Source: Pyrenula massariospora
Taxonomy: Eukaryota; Ascomycota; Eurotiomycetes; Pyrenulales; Pyrenulaceae
NCBI GenBank assembly: GCA_021030905.1
Contig: JAGFMI010000003.1
Span: 1,488,001-1,552,000 of the forward strand
Direction of reading: 5' to 3'
DNA length: 64,000 bases
In this document: positions 10,664-22,336 of the stretch, piece after piece
How positions within the stretch are numbered: the stretch's first letter is position 1
Layout: each line of letters begins with the position of its first letter
Notes under the pieces: generated by a model
Told to the model about the DNA's origin: nothing
Databases searched by the model: none
Seen by the model: only the letters and a program-made list of their open reading frames with translations
Translations under genes and position numbers: made by a program

Positions 10664-11546
10664 AGCGTGGGACTCTCGTGCTCAGCACTGCATTTCGAAT
10701 ATGCGACCATGTAATCAATAAATTGTCTCTACGTCTGAAGATTGACTGCCGTGGGTGGGCGGGCGCCATCTGGGCTTAAACCTCGAGTTTAGGGATAGGA
10801 GTCTGACACCTGAAACAGCGTCCATTCTCGTGCTGAGAGGACGCCTGAACGTCGCGTCTCTCGGATGAGGCGACCCTTGATGAATTGGGTCTATGATGAA
10901 GGTTCTGTAGAGTAGATGCTGAGTGAGAGCCACGCACGAACATGCGTCGCCATTGACCTTGCCGTAAGCAAAAGTCCCAACCCGGATTAGCGTGTATCCT
11001 CTACGCTGCCTCGATGAGGGAAAATCAAAACACCATGACGTCGACGCTTGTCAGGGGACCTGTTCGAAAATTTGTTTCAAAGTAAGAGGGCATGTGCTAA
11101 TAAAAGGTAGTAGATATAGTTTCGAAGCCTTTTCTCACTAGTTGACGGAGTCGTGAACCACTGACTATCTATATTACGTGGCCCTTCGTTCCCCGCCTCG
11201 GAATTAGCCAAGGCATTGCTTGCGATTTCCGACATGGCTGACCAAGAATACAACGCGTAAAGTCAGCTTAGATCTGATCTTGGACATAGTCTGACTGGGT
11301 TCAACGGCCTGTAAGCTGCAGAAGTGTCCATGAACTGCAACGTTTTTGCAGACACGGTAAGCCTTCCACAGGATGGACAACATACGTAAAAGTCCTCCAG
11401 GCGTCATTTCACTCCTAGTATCGCTTAATGAGCTCTGAAATCTAGAAAAGTATCATCACACCTCCTATTCCTCTCAAATTCCGTCTATCCGAACTTCTAT
11501 GACTACAAAAAGCGCAAGCATAACTAGTATGAGCTACACGGACCAG
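10664..11546. other. Intergenic, no gene seen
   Basis: Spacer of 883 bp between two minus-strand genes; the part next to 10663 should be the regulator's promoter. Only short unsupported frames occur on both strands. Confidence 0.45.
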
Positions 11547-12138
11547 TCAGCTTATATCGTACAGAGATCGCGGAACGCCTACCAGGAGTGCTGTGGTACC
11601 GATGACAACCAACTCCCAACCTCCAGCGTATGCCTTGCCTCTTGCCATTGCACTCTGCTGACGCCAAAAACGAAACGCCCCACACGCAGTCCAAATAATA
11701 GCAAGACCATGACAGATACAAGCCAATGGGGTGCTCGTATCATAATAGTCAAATGTCGAATCAGGCTCGATGCTGTGGATGGCACGGAACATCTGGGTGA
11801 TCAAGACTCCTGTCATTGCGAGTGCCATAGAAGTCCTGAAGTACGCTAGAAAAGTTCTCTCATTTGCTAAAGGGTTGTTAGAATTTTATCAATCGACCAC
11901 ACAGTGAAGAGATATGGGACATCATTATACCCAAGTGATCCCGAAACGCCTTTTGTGGGATAGGAAAAGAGATCTGTCGCGTCCAAAACTTCTCAATGGC
12001 ATTACTGCGTGACGAGTGCAAATTTCCGGTATTTGGAAGTGCAACGAGGTCATGGTTGAATGCCTCTAGCTCGAATGATTCAAAGTTGAAGTCGGCAAAT
12101 ACAGCGAAAGGCGACGACATGGCATTCTCGCTTTCCAT
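11547..12138 (-). CDS. DUF202 small membrane protein
   Basis: CDS complement(join(11547..11866, 11931..12138)), 175 aa; intron 11867-11930 (64 nt, GT-AG). The joined sequence reads RDHLANERTFLAYFRTSMALAMTGVLITQMFRA across and just after the splice, which is the DUF202 (YidH/Vtc1-like fold) signature. Three hydrophobic segments follow: ALAMTGVLITQMF, an ICHGLAIIWTACGAF segment and a C-terminal LVVIGTTALLVGV. The soluble N-terminus (about 65 residues) is poorly conserved in such proteins. Family members in fungi are small vacuolar or plasma-membrane proteins, mostly of unknown role; some relatives are subunits of the vacuolar polyphosphate transporter chaperone, but that link is only family level. 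The ATG at 12138 is the first in-frame one in the exon. Confidence 0.82.
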
Positions 12139-13347
12139 AAGGAAATATCGCGACGTTGGGAATGATCAGGACCTTTCTCGCAACCCTTGGCATCCAATCT
12201 AATGTTTCTCTGAACCTTCAATGCAGGATCCTGTATGCTTAAAATTTTTGTGAACAAGTAAGCTTGCACTCCGAATCTGCCCGGCTTGTGAATATTCAAA
12301 GATATAGCATGCTCATGGCTCTACTCAGAGACGGAGAAGGTGATATCAGCGTAAGTGTTATCGGGCGAGAGTCGGAATCACGCAAGTGCCGAGAACAGAC
12401 AAGCGACTGGTGTCAGGAGAACGCTTCCGCTAAGATCCACATGCATTACGGTATCATCCTCTAGGTTTGAGAGAACCATATGTGCTTGGGTTATGCCGCA
12501 TATCTTATCATCTGAATACCGAGTCGCCGAAACGGTGTTTGGAACTGCGAATCCCAGGTCAACTTTTCATAATGTGCATGTAGACCTCTGTGGCAGCAAT
12601 TGCCAGCTTCTGGACAGATTTTCCTGAATGAAGGATCATTCGTTGCCTCTACCATTGAGCTAATGCCGCTGTTAGAGGTCCATCTAGCTAGCCGTGATTT
12701 CTAGGCTTAGAGGTAAATGTCGGGACGACTTTCCCCTAGAAGGGTTTTCGTACCCAAGACTGCCGACATATCTCGCGAGAACTTGAGAATTCACGAGTTG
12801 GAAGACAATATGGGAAACGACAGTATGAAACCGCTGATGCTCAATTGATCAAAAATTAAAATGAACACAGAATCAGAGACCTGGTGATTCCTGAACGTTT
12901 CTTCCCCAGGTGCGCTGGTCGTAACGTCGCCTTTGGGGACTCGGGGACTCGGGGACCATTCTCGATCCCTGTCCCTTCTCGTCCACAGCAACGCAAGCGT
13001 TGAGAGGCCGCTGACAAACTGTTTGCTCTGGCCAATTCTCGAACCATGTCATGTCGTAGAGGTGAAAGCGGAGAGGTCGTCCATAGGCCGATATGAAAGA
13101 CATACGTAATTTTTTCGGCATTTTCGACCGAGGGCATGGTGAACGATCAGTGATGGATGAAGGAAGCCGATGAATGGTCGTAGGCGGTGATTGTCCGAAC
13201 TTATATGTATAAAGAAGCGCCGCCTGGCTCGTCGTCGCTCCGCCCGATCAAAGTCGTCCGCCCGTCTACAAAAGGGAAACCCGCCCGATCACGCCATCGA
13301 CGCTAGGCTTGCCTCACAACCCTCGCAACATTCCGCGTCCACACAGC
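12139..13347. other. Intergenic, divergent promoters
   Basis: Spacer of 1.2 kb between the minus-strand DUF202 gene and the plus-strand oil-body protein. It contains a short direct repeat of GGGGACTC (three copies, the last diverging) at about 12935-12955 and otherwise only unsupported frames. Confidence 0.4.
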
Positions 13348-14218
13348 ATGCCTCACGCCGACCACGCCTCTGCTCCGAATCCGGTTCGACTTCTTGTTGC
13401 AGTAATGGGCCTGGACGACCTAGCGACTAACCTCATCCGCTAGGAGTTTCTGCCGCTGCACAACATCTGTGAGTTCCTGACCGCGGTTCACATCTACGCC
13501 GATGAAGCCCGTCAAGCCAAGACTAGGAGCGTCCCGGCGACCCACTATTGCTCTCATGTGAGCAAAGGTAGGCACCTGTAGAGGTCTCGAAGGTCGAAGT
13601 TGTGACTATGGCGCAGACTTACGACAATGCCTTATTTACGACTCCGCTCAGAAGGATGCGAAATTGATCGGGGTGGAGTGAGTCTTGCAATCGGCTTCTC
13701 GTTTCGCCGTGTGGGCTACAAGTCAGTAAAGCTAAGATTCGCTGTTTAGATACATGGTGCCTCGTCATGTCTACGAGACATTCGACGCCGAAGAACAGAA
13801 GCTCTGGCATTCCCACGAGTTCGAAGTCTCTAGCGGCATGCTAATCTGCCCTAAACCGGCCGCCTACGAACCCGATGAATGGGAAGCCGCAGAGCTAGCG
13901 GCAATGAAGGAGGTCATGGGCTTGTATGGGAAGACATGGCATTTCTGGCAAATAGACCGCGGAGACAAGTGGCCTTTGGGTAAGACTTATTTCTCATGCA
14001 GAACACGGCTGGCTGACATTCGGTTAGGGCATCCTGTACTGATGGGTTCTCTTACCGAACCGCACCAAGCGAATCTTGATGAACTCATGGCAGAGAGGAA
14101 CAAGGAATATGGTGTTCACCATGATGACAAAGCGAAGCGACGAACTGGCATTGAGAAGCCTGGCGTACATGAAAATGGAGATTCTTGGTGGAAAGAGTCT
14201 GAAACGAAGAAAGCGTAA
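13348..14218 (+). CDS. Oil body-associated protein family (DUF1264)
   Basis: CDS join(13348..13401, 13444..13567, 13617..13677, 13750..13979, 14028..14218), 219 aa. The family was named from plant seed lipid-droplet proteins (OBAP1/2) and also occurs widely in fungi and bacteria; biochemical activity is unknown. Seen in order: PLHNICEFLTAVHIYADEARQ, THYCSHV, LRQCLIYDSAQKDAKLIGVEYMVPR (spread over three exons), ETFDAEEQKLWHSHEFEV, YGKTWHFWQ and HPVLMGSLT. These cover the whole domain, with conserved His residues. The tail is charged. Introns are 42, 49, 72 and 48 nt. The last is stop-free and a multiple of three, but removing it gives the family reading KWPLGHPVLMG. The weakest join is the first, a 42-nt intron behind an 18-codon exon; the N-terminus may therefore differ. 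Confidence 0.85.
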
Positions 14219-16536
14219 AGTGAACGAGCGTCTGCCAACAACCACTCCACTCCATCAAAGCTACGGATTTGCACATTAGTTATCCAATCAAGTTGACACG
14301 AGCTAGTTCCCTTCGTTTTCTCTGATGATTCTAGAGCTTGTATGGTTGATGAATCCGTTCAAGTGGTCCGCACTATTGACAACAAAACCAACATCACGCT
14401 ACTGTGATGAGTGCGGTCGGCATGTTTCCCAACACAATTGTCTTGCGATTCTCCGATCACGTTTCTTTCTTTTCACTTCGCCAAACCAATGTCTATGCGT
14501 AGCTTTATTTTCCAGTGAAAATAAATGAAAGCTACTCTGGGAGGTATTTCCGGCAAGTCTAAATCCGTTATAAACTCGGACAGTCTTTGTCATGTTTTAA
14601 TATCAAGGCACGGCCTCGTGGTAAGAGCAACTTATTCGACTCACGTACATGGCATGAGCTTCACAGGGGGAAACACGATCTTACCCTTCTCGACTCATCA
14701 AGAAACAGGAAGAGACATCATCATAGAACATTGATAAAAACTTCGTGCCTCCTGAAACCCAGCTTCAATCCGTTCGAGCTAGCATGTGTCTCTGGCTAGA
14801 GATAGGAATCATCCCTCCGACAACGAGATATTCGTCTCCACAAGCCCCTTAGCTTCTACCAGAGTCTCTATTGCAATGCCCGGCTTCCGAAATGATAATC
14901 CCGCAATGCACATTTGCGGTGCTCTCGGATTCGAGTCACGGCCACAGTATGGAGTACGAGGCTAAGAAAATTCTACGGGACTTTGCGATGACACCAGAGA
15001 AATGATCATCGCCTCGAAGACTTTGTTCTCACTTCTCAGACTACAGGGTGTCATAGGATATAGCGGCTCCGAGAAAGTCTACGCGTCTTCTCTTCGCAAA
15101 AGATCTCTAGAGGACCTAGAGCAACGTATTGGGTTATTGAAGTTGTCATTTTGCTAAAGGATGGAAAATTGAGATAGGACGTGGCAGCGATGGCAACACA
15201 TCCAGTCAAGGCTTCAGTGGACATGGTGTTCTCCTTTATGCTCTACCTCCGCATGAGGGAAAAGCAGTACGTAGACCTGTGGGCCAGAGACCGAAAGCAT
15301 TATTGACATAGAATACAGACACCGTCAGAGATGCACATGTACAGTGCATGCTGGTCTGACACGCCATTAAGCCCGTGAATTGATATTGGAGAAGCGAATG
15401 ACGGCTCCGGCAATGTCTCTTCGGGATTGTATAGAAAACCACGCAGACGATGTCTTTCGGTCCCCCAAGACTCTCACTAAACGCCGATTCTACAAAGGAG
15501 CAACTCCTTTGAGAATATTCGACTGAACGTAAAGTATTGTTGAATTAGCTGTCGACAAAGTTGAGATCTATTACTAGTATTGAAAGTTGAGACATGCAAG
15601 CTTGACGCGGGCGCCTACTCCTTTAAGATTTCACGCTCTGATGTGCTTGTAGTATACTGTACAATCACGGAATCAATGTTAATCTGTGAGTTATAGGGTG
15701 TTCCTAACCACTTGTAGGATCATAGTCGATATTGCTCAAGAGCTACCACTTTCTAGACGCGAAAGTCGTCCATGGTGCTACCGCCCGACAGCTTGGTCAA
15801 TCAGATGCGCCAACATCTCCTTTCGGCCCTTCGAGGCTCTTGAAAGCACTGATGTCCTTGCATCTTGGCCCCGTGTGGGCGGAACAATCCAAGAATAAAC
15901 CCGAACTGCGAACCAAATGCAGCTAGAGAAGCTCTTTTGAGCTGACACTGTTCGCCCCCAAAACCCAGCGCAAACCAGGATCACATCCTCCCGGACCCCA
16001 CAAAACCTTACTACATACTTCGTACGGCAGGTAGGCTGTAACGGTCTCCTTTCTAAGGCTCTAAGGCTCTAAGGGCTGACCATTAAATCATCTTCTAGAT
16101 ACCAAGCTTTCTCAAATTGAACACTGGCGGTTTTTCATTCGTGTAAGCGACCTTGTCGTCTCTAAAATTGTTTTCGACGCCCTTCATGTACTGTGGCTGT
16201 AGGGGTAATAAGTTTAGGTGATCTACCTCGCCGCGTTCCCTTTGCATGCTAAAGACCTGCTCGGTCACTGTGCGCTGAGCCTCTGAGGTTAGACTAGGAA
16301 ATTTACCTAAAGGCTTATTGATCCCTATGGTACTCCTGCTTCGAGCTGTGCCAGCCTGAACCCGTTTAAAAACAGCAAGATGCCCGTTGATGCCTCCTGG
16401 TAGATGTTTCCTCTTCCTTTCTTGCAAGTTGCGAAATTGTCGACGCGCTCTCTTCGTGTTCCCGTCAAGCATCAAAATAAAGTCCTTCATTTGTACGTAT
16501 CTACATTTACTTCGCATGCTCAACCCCCCCTAAACC
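14219..16536. other. Gene-poor spacer
   Basis: About 2.3 kb without a supported gene. Contents: scattered short frames; a threefold 8-bp repeat (CTAAGGCT) at about 16053-16076; and a 141-codon minus-strand frame (ATG at 16517, ends 16095) that starts 19 bp from the next gene's ATG and has no recognised domain. No transposon ends or RNA genes were recognised. Confidence 0.4.
16053..16076. repeat. Short tandem repeat, 8-bp unit x3
   Basis: Three direct copies of CTAAGGCT, the last altered by an extra G. Too short to assign a role. Confidence 0.6.
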
Positions 16537-17470
16537 ATGCCGTTCCCAAAATCATCTGCAGCCATCGAAGCTGAAACGGCTACGTTGGCTGCCTACAACA
16601 AAAGCCATGGCCTCCCGCCTTACAAGCCTCGCCTCATCGACCTGGTTGAGGGTCAGCGGACACGTCCCATGCGAGTTCTCTGCCTTGGTTTCTCCCGCAC
16701 TGGCACAATCTCCCTACTCGCTGCCTTGAACGAACTTGGCTACCATCCCTACCATATGGCCGAAGCGCTGAAAGATGCGTCAATGGATTTCCCGTTGTGG
16801 GAGGAGGCGCTGAGGGCGAAGTTCAAGGGTGAGGGAAAATTGTGGGGAAAAGAAGAATTTGACAAGATGCTCGGCCGCTTCGATGGCTGTGAAGACGTAC
16901 CCTGTATTCTTTTCGCTGAAGAATTGATCAAAATGTACCCAGAGGCGAAAGTCATCCTGACGCACCGCCCGGCCATTGGTATATCATTCTTTCCAGTCAA
17001 GTATGTCAATATGCTGATGTTGCATCTCAGACTGGGCTCGCTCCGTCCAACGGGTTCTCGGCGGCATCTTTGCCTGGCCATGGGGCCGTTACGCCTGGGC
17101 CGACACCATCCTCGTGCTCCCCTGGCTCAAATATCTTGGTCTCGTTGTGGACTGCATGGCATGGGGTAACGATGAAAAGAAGATGATCGACTGCTATAAC
17201 GCGCATAACGAGCTCGTGCGACGCGTTTGTCCGAAAGAGCGCCTGTTAGAACTCGAGCTTGGTAAGACGGGGTGGAAAGAAGTGTGTGAATTCCTGGGGC
17301 ATGGGACGCCGGACAAGCCGTGGCCACGGCTGAATGACGGGAACACTTTTATCAACTGGCATTGGGAGTTTTATTTGCGGTGTCGGAGAATGGCTGCCAG
17401 GAAAGCTGCCACGGTAATTGCTGGCGTGGCTGGTGTTACAGCTCTGACTTGGTATTGGAGAAGCTGGTGA
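16537..17470 (+). CDS. Sulfotransferase-family P-loop protein with C-terminal membrane segment
   Basis: CDS join(16537..16978, 17031..17470), 293 aa; 52-nt intron. Belongs to the fungal group often annotated as Sulfotransfer_4 or wrongly as NAD-dependent epimerase. Seen: VLCLGFSRTGTISLLAALNELGY at residues 47-69, where GFSRTGT is the PAPS 5'-phosphosulfate loop-like motif; YHMAEAL; a central acidic region; VILTHRPAIDWARSVQ across the splice (the 3'-phosphate-binding R/S region); and NAHNELVRRVCPKERLLELELG-type sequence near the end. The last 25 residues are hydrophobic (KAATVIAGVAGVTALTWYW), suggesting a tail anchor. Substrate is unknown. The splice phase was confirmed because it restores the RPAIDWARSV reading. 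Start at 16537 is the first ATG and gives a family-like N-terminus. Confidence is high for family, low for activity. Confidence 0.88.
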
Positions 17471-18154
17471 AGGCCTCCAATGCCACCTTGGTCTTCTTGA
17501 CTAGTTAATGCCGGGTTGGAAGGAGTTAGAAGAAATTGTAGGATGTATATGACGGCGAAGCGTTGCATAAAATAATCACTGAGCGTTCGTACAATTTTTT
17601 TAGTGCGTTGTAATTTGAACACTTACACTACCTGTGCAGTGGCTCTGACTTGTGGCTATGAAGGTCCCCAGACAATATTTGCTTACCTTAATTCTTGGAA
17701 TCAAAACGAGCTGAACCTACTGCATCGGTCAATAGTTCTTGAACACGGCCATCTGAAGCTGTCGAAGGATTACTTTACGGTTCTGGATCTCAAGGCGACT
17801 AGTGATCGTTTCCCTGTCAATAGATTCTTAACATGTTGTTTGGTCCTCACGTAGCTGTGCAATCTATTCATGCAACTTGCCGCGAATTTCTTGGGTAGGA
17901 TGACAGACATCACGTAATTAATAGCACTAGGATACCGCTGTTCGGATCAGGGCACTAAGATGGACATTTGGAAGCTTAAGGGTACGTAAAATTCGGGTAG
18001 ATCCCACCAACGGTTGCAATTCAACTGATGCTATCTCAAAATACACGGAAAATAGCGACAATGTATTAGTTGGTATAGACAGACAGAAACCAGTACCATT
18101 CCCAATATTAGACACCAAAGTGCAATTTCATGGTAGTCGCTACACCTGCAGCAA
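17471..18154. other. Intergenic, no gene seen
   Basis: Convergent 684-bp spacer between the sulfotransferase-like and fasciclin genes. Two weak frames (17603-17854 plus, 17927-18118 minus) show nothing recognisable. Confidence 0.45.
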
Positions 18155-19490
18155 TTAATAGTTAAAAGCCATTAGCCCAGCTGCGCCAAAAAGTGCAGCT
18201 GCACCCACGGCACCGGTCCTCAACGGCGGTGCAGCGGCCACAGTTGCAGAGCTCACAGCAGGACCAGTCGCACTTCCACTCGCGCTGCCAGACCCTGAGC
18301 CGGTCGATGCTGGGGCAGGTGTTGAGAGCGCAGAGGTGGGGGTGGGGACGCCGCTGGTGAAAGGAGCCTCAGAAACGCTGCTAGCGCCGCTGAAGGCAGG
18401 AGTACCCGCAGTAGCCGAAGCGCTTGGGCCGGCAGTATTGTTGGGGTTCAGGACCTCATCGATGACATGGACCTAGTGAAATCAGCGGATGAGTTGGGGT
18501 AAAGGGCCGGATGGACATACCACGCCGTTTGCAACGAGAACATCAGGGATAACGACTTCAGCAGAGTTTACGAAAACCTTGCCACCAATGAGGTGGACAG
18601 TGACATTGGGTCCGGCAAGGGTGGGGACGGAGGCGCCATCCGTCAAGGTCGTGGAATATAAAACGGAGGAGTTAACGACATGGTAGGAGAGAATGTTTGT
18701 TAGAGCCGTGGGAGAAAGTGTGCCAAGTGCCGATCCAATGGCCTCAAAGGCGGCGTTGGTTGGTGCGAAAATGGTAACGTCCTTAAGATCGGTGAGGGTC
18801 TCGACGAGGTTAAGTTGGGTTAAAGCGCCAGCGAGGGAGGTGAGATTCGCGTCGACGGACGCATTGGCGAGAGGCGGAGGGATAGAGAGAACCTCTGGAG
18901 ATTGTGTTAGTTATAATCTATACTAATTTGTGCCCTGGTGGTAAGAAATAGAATTTTCCCCATCAAACAGGCTGCTGGACTAGCACGGAGCTTCGAGACC
19001 TACTGTCAATAACATGAACCGTCACATCATTCGCAGCTTTGACGTCCGCTTGAGAAACCATTGACATCGTAAACAGTCCCGAGTAGAATCCAACACTACC
19101 ATCCATTGGCTGGCTTTCAACACGTTGCCCACCAGTGACGTTGGCGTAGGCAGGGTCTGACAGCAACGTAGGTAAGAATTTCGTTCCAGCCGATAGCTGA
19201 CTGGCCGAGTAAGAGCCGTTGATGACATGGTAGCTCAACAATGCTGTAATCATGCTGCCTAGGTCAGGGCTCGGGGTGAGCGGTCCAAGGGCTGCAAATG
19301 CGGCATTGCTGGGAGCTAAAATTGTAATGTTAGATGCACCAGCGAGGGTGCTCAAGGTTTGGGGAGAGTAGGTGGTGATTAAGTTGGTAAGGTTGGATAG
19401 AGCAGCTGTCGAGTTAAGCAATTGCCCAATGGGGGCCTGCGCATACACGCCTGCTGACAGCGCAGCAACAGTGAACAACGTGCGATACAT
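18155..19490 (-). CDS. GPI-anchored fasciclin (FAS1) protein, two domains
   Basis: CDS complement(join(18155..18472, 18521..18894, 19004..19490)), 392 aa. Secreted cell-surface adhesion-type protein. Seen: signal peptide at 1-19 (MYRTLFTVAALSAGVYA), FAS1 domain I (about 22-165) with NITILAPSNAAFAAL, YHVINGSY and VTVHVID, and FAS1 domain II (about 166-295) with DVTIFAPTNAAFEAIG, LSYHVVNSSV and VVHVIDEVL. Both domains carry the H1 (FAPTNAAF) and H2 (HVID) motifs. A Ser/Thr/Ala/Pro-rich linker follows, then a hydrophobic end (GAVGAAALFGAAGLMAFNY) typical of a GPI signal. Introns are 109 and 48 nt; the first joins the two domains as VHVIDKVLSIP. The ATG at 19490 was preferred to one further upstream because it places the signal peptide at the N-terminus. 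Roles for fungal FAS1 proteins include adhesion and surface interaction; here this is family inference. Confidence 0.92.
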
Positions 19491-22336
19491 GCTGAAGAGA
19501 GCAGTCTTTCGATCAAGATAGAATGACAATTGGGAATGAGGGAGATGGCGAAGCAAGGAAAGTATCCGGCGGACAGCGGCAGCCTTAATGTATAATTTCT
19601 AATTGTATTCACATAGGTACAGCACCAAGAGAACTCGGCACGATCTTACCGTCTTGGGTTCGTTCAATTGGATACACCATGCACATCTGGTCGCGCAACA
19701 AGCATGAGAGCTGTACGCAAACACGCTGCTATGGACGCTTAGAGCTCGAGAGCAAGCTGTACAGCCCGGCCCAGAGCATTGGCATCAAAGTCTATGACGC
19801 TGCCGTTGTTGCTAACCAAGGGGCAACAGCAAGTGCATTTTGTAGTAACCAATCGTATTGCACTGACAAGCGGCATTTGGGCTTGAATGCTCCCCGTAGG
19901 CCATTAGCTTACCGATTAATGCAGGACCCGAAACGCATCTCGGACCAATCCAGTGCCTATCGAGCTAGCCTTTGTAATTTTCCTGTAAGCTTCATTTGGC
20001 ACTACCCAAAGTGTACTTTGACCACGAGACACCTGCGAAAACGCAGTTGATGAAGGGTGGAGCGGATGCCACGAAAAGAAAAGAGCTTGACATGAAACTA
20101 TTATCGCAGATGTGAACGGATCTGATAGGCTGAATGCGTTGGTCGATGGCTAGAATGATGATTGAGGCGTTCACGACGTTCGATCCAGAGAAAGAGTCTA
20201 ATCTCCATGATCGACGTGGAGACTAAAAGCTGGGGTACATGGCGCGTTTGAGCTGATGCGACCAGTCAACCAGCAAGCAAGCACCTTCGTCGTCATCCCG
20301 GCCTCGGCGCCTTATGCCCCGCCGGCCTTTCCCGCACTGCACGGCAACATTCCCCGTGGTGGGGAGACAGGGAGGATGCAAACAATCGTCGTGACGCAAC
20401 AATCCAAAGCAGTGCTTGATGAATGAGTGTAGAGAAACTTACAAGTCAGAGACACGAGAGCACGACAAGGCCCATGCGCGATCTTATCTGCCATGAGACT
20501 CTCGGGGCCCGAGGGAGCCTTGGAATGCTTGGAGAAGAAAACGGTGGGCCACGAAGCTTAGGACGATGTTGTCCATGTTTCGGCGACTTAATCCCCGTCT
20601 TACGGCCCCTGCCGAACAGAGGTCACGGGAAAAGCGGAAGCGATGCATATCCTTGCACCGGTTGCAAGCAATTGTATTTCAGACAATCCACGCAGAAATT
20701 CTCCCTCAAAGAAGAGATCAAGAGCCGTCCAAGGAGAAACCTACCTTGATCAAGGGGTACTGGCATGAACCGAAAAGCTCTTTTGCCGGCTTTCAAGGCG
20801 ACAATAGCTCTCATGCTGAGGAGGTAACTGGTTCAAGCGGTGAAGAATGCAGTCTTCGCGAATATCGTCGTAGTGATCCTTGATTATGATATAGATAACA
20901 TAATAGCCAAGCGAATGCGAGCGTTTTCGAGGGTGAGACGGTTGCTAGAAATTTCTCTGGGATGGCGCGCTGCCCACCTGCACTAAGTCTCTCTGGAACG
21001 GAAAAACATGATCTGGATCAACCACATGCCAGAAGTATAGGGGACATCATTGATAATCCTTGAACGGGTTTCGACCCTAGGGGCATCTCCTGCACTGCGC
21101 TCTTCAGACAGCTACAAACTTTTCCAACACCGTCAAAATGTCTCCTTCTAGAAGTTTCATTAGCTGTGATATGTAGCTCCTTACCTGTAGACTCCAAAGC
21201 TTCTTTGAAACCCAAGCGAACCGAGAAAAACATGAACCCTCAGATAAGTGGCACGACCCTCTAAAAAATTGTGGTCTTGGTGAGCCAAAGATCCACAGAA
21301 AGGCCATAATTACTCTCTAGCGCTCGGTATGTCAAAGGCTCAAGTTTCAAAAAATCAGAAAGAAAAGTTTCGTGTCCATGAATGTTGATATCGAAGCAAT
21401 AGACCAGACAGACATCAAGAAAATGCAGTGGTAGAAGGGCCTGCTGTAGAGGCTGCCTTGTGGCCACGCACCATCTCCGAAATACGCACCTGTACACAAT
21501 GAAGCGTCAGACGACTAGCCGAACATCTTTCTGTTGGATCTGCCATCGAAACTCCCTTGAAGCGCTTATCTATGGCGAATAGATTTAAAAGAGCCTTTCA
21601 CTATGATAATCAATCGGCCCAGCCAGAAAGCAAATGACGAGGAGCAAAGGCTCTTAACCAAATCGTTAACGTGCGTATCTGCATTGGATCCGAGGCGCTT
21701 CATGAGAGCTATTCGAAACGACGAGATAAGGCGAGATTCTCGATCTGAGCCTAGTACCACCATGGCCCACGAAAACTGATTGGAGAAGTCGGATGGCCTT
21801 CATATCATGCTCGAAGACCGTGTACACACTTTGTAAGTTAGCCATAGTGCCACTTTCAACAATTCAATTGTCATGACAAGATATGAAATGAGACACTCAT
21901 AAGATCATGTCCTGAGTGCTCCTTCTCGTTCAGAGAGGACCATCTCGAGAAAGCGATATCCATCTCGGCACGACTGCTCGGGTCGAAGAAACCATCTCGA
22001 GTACCGGTCACTATATATTTCACTCCCAGCTCTCCTTGTTCAAAGGAAAATCTTATGGTCATGGTCTTTTTTGGAGGTGTCCATTAAGCTGTCAAGTAGT
22101 AAAGAAGAATCAGACCTAAGCTTCCGTCTTCAAGATAGATGTAATATTTCTGTGGTCGATGCCGAGTAGCGGGCGACTGGATAGATCACTGTAAAATCAT
22201 TTCCTTAAAGCTCACTTGCAACTTCTGCAATTCACGCATCCTTGAATGTGTTGTTCGTGAGGACGCATGAAGAAGCACGGAAGAGTCGCAACTTGGAAAG
22301 GTGAGGTGACTATGCGACGCACGAACTATTTTGGTC
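19491..22336. other. Largest gene-poor stretch
   Basis: About 2.85 kb of divergent spacer between the fasciclin gene and the DNA glycosylase. Only frames under 125 codons without recognisable domains occur. I see no long repeats, terminal inverted repeats or RNA gene. It may hold non-coding transcripts or decayed sequence, but nothing supports a specific call. Confidence 0.4.

Noticed and set aside
16095-16517. 141-codon minus frame beside the sulfotransferase-like gene
   Set aside because: Starts 19 bp from the neighbour's ATG, no domain, no leader space.
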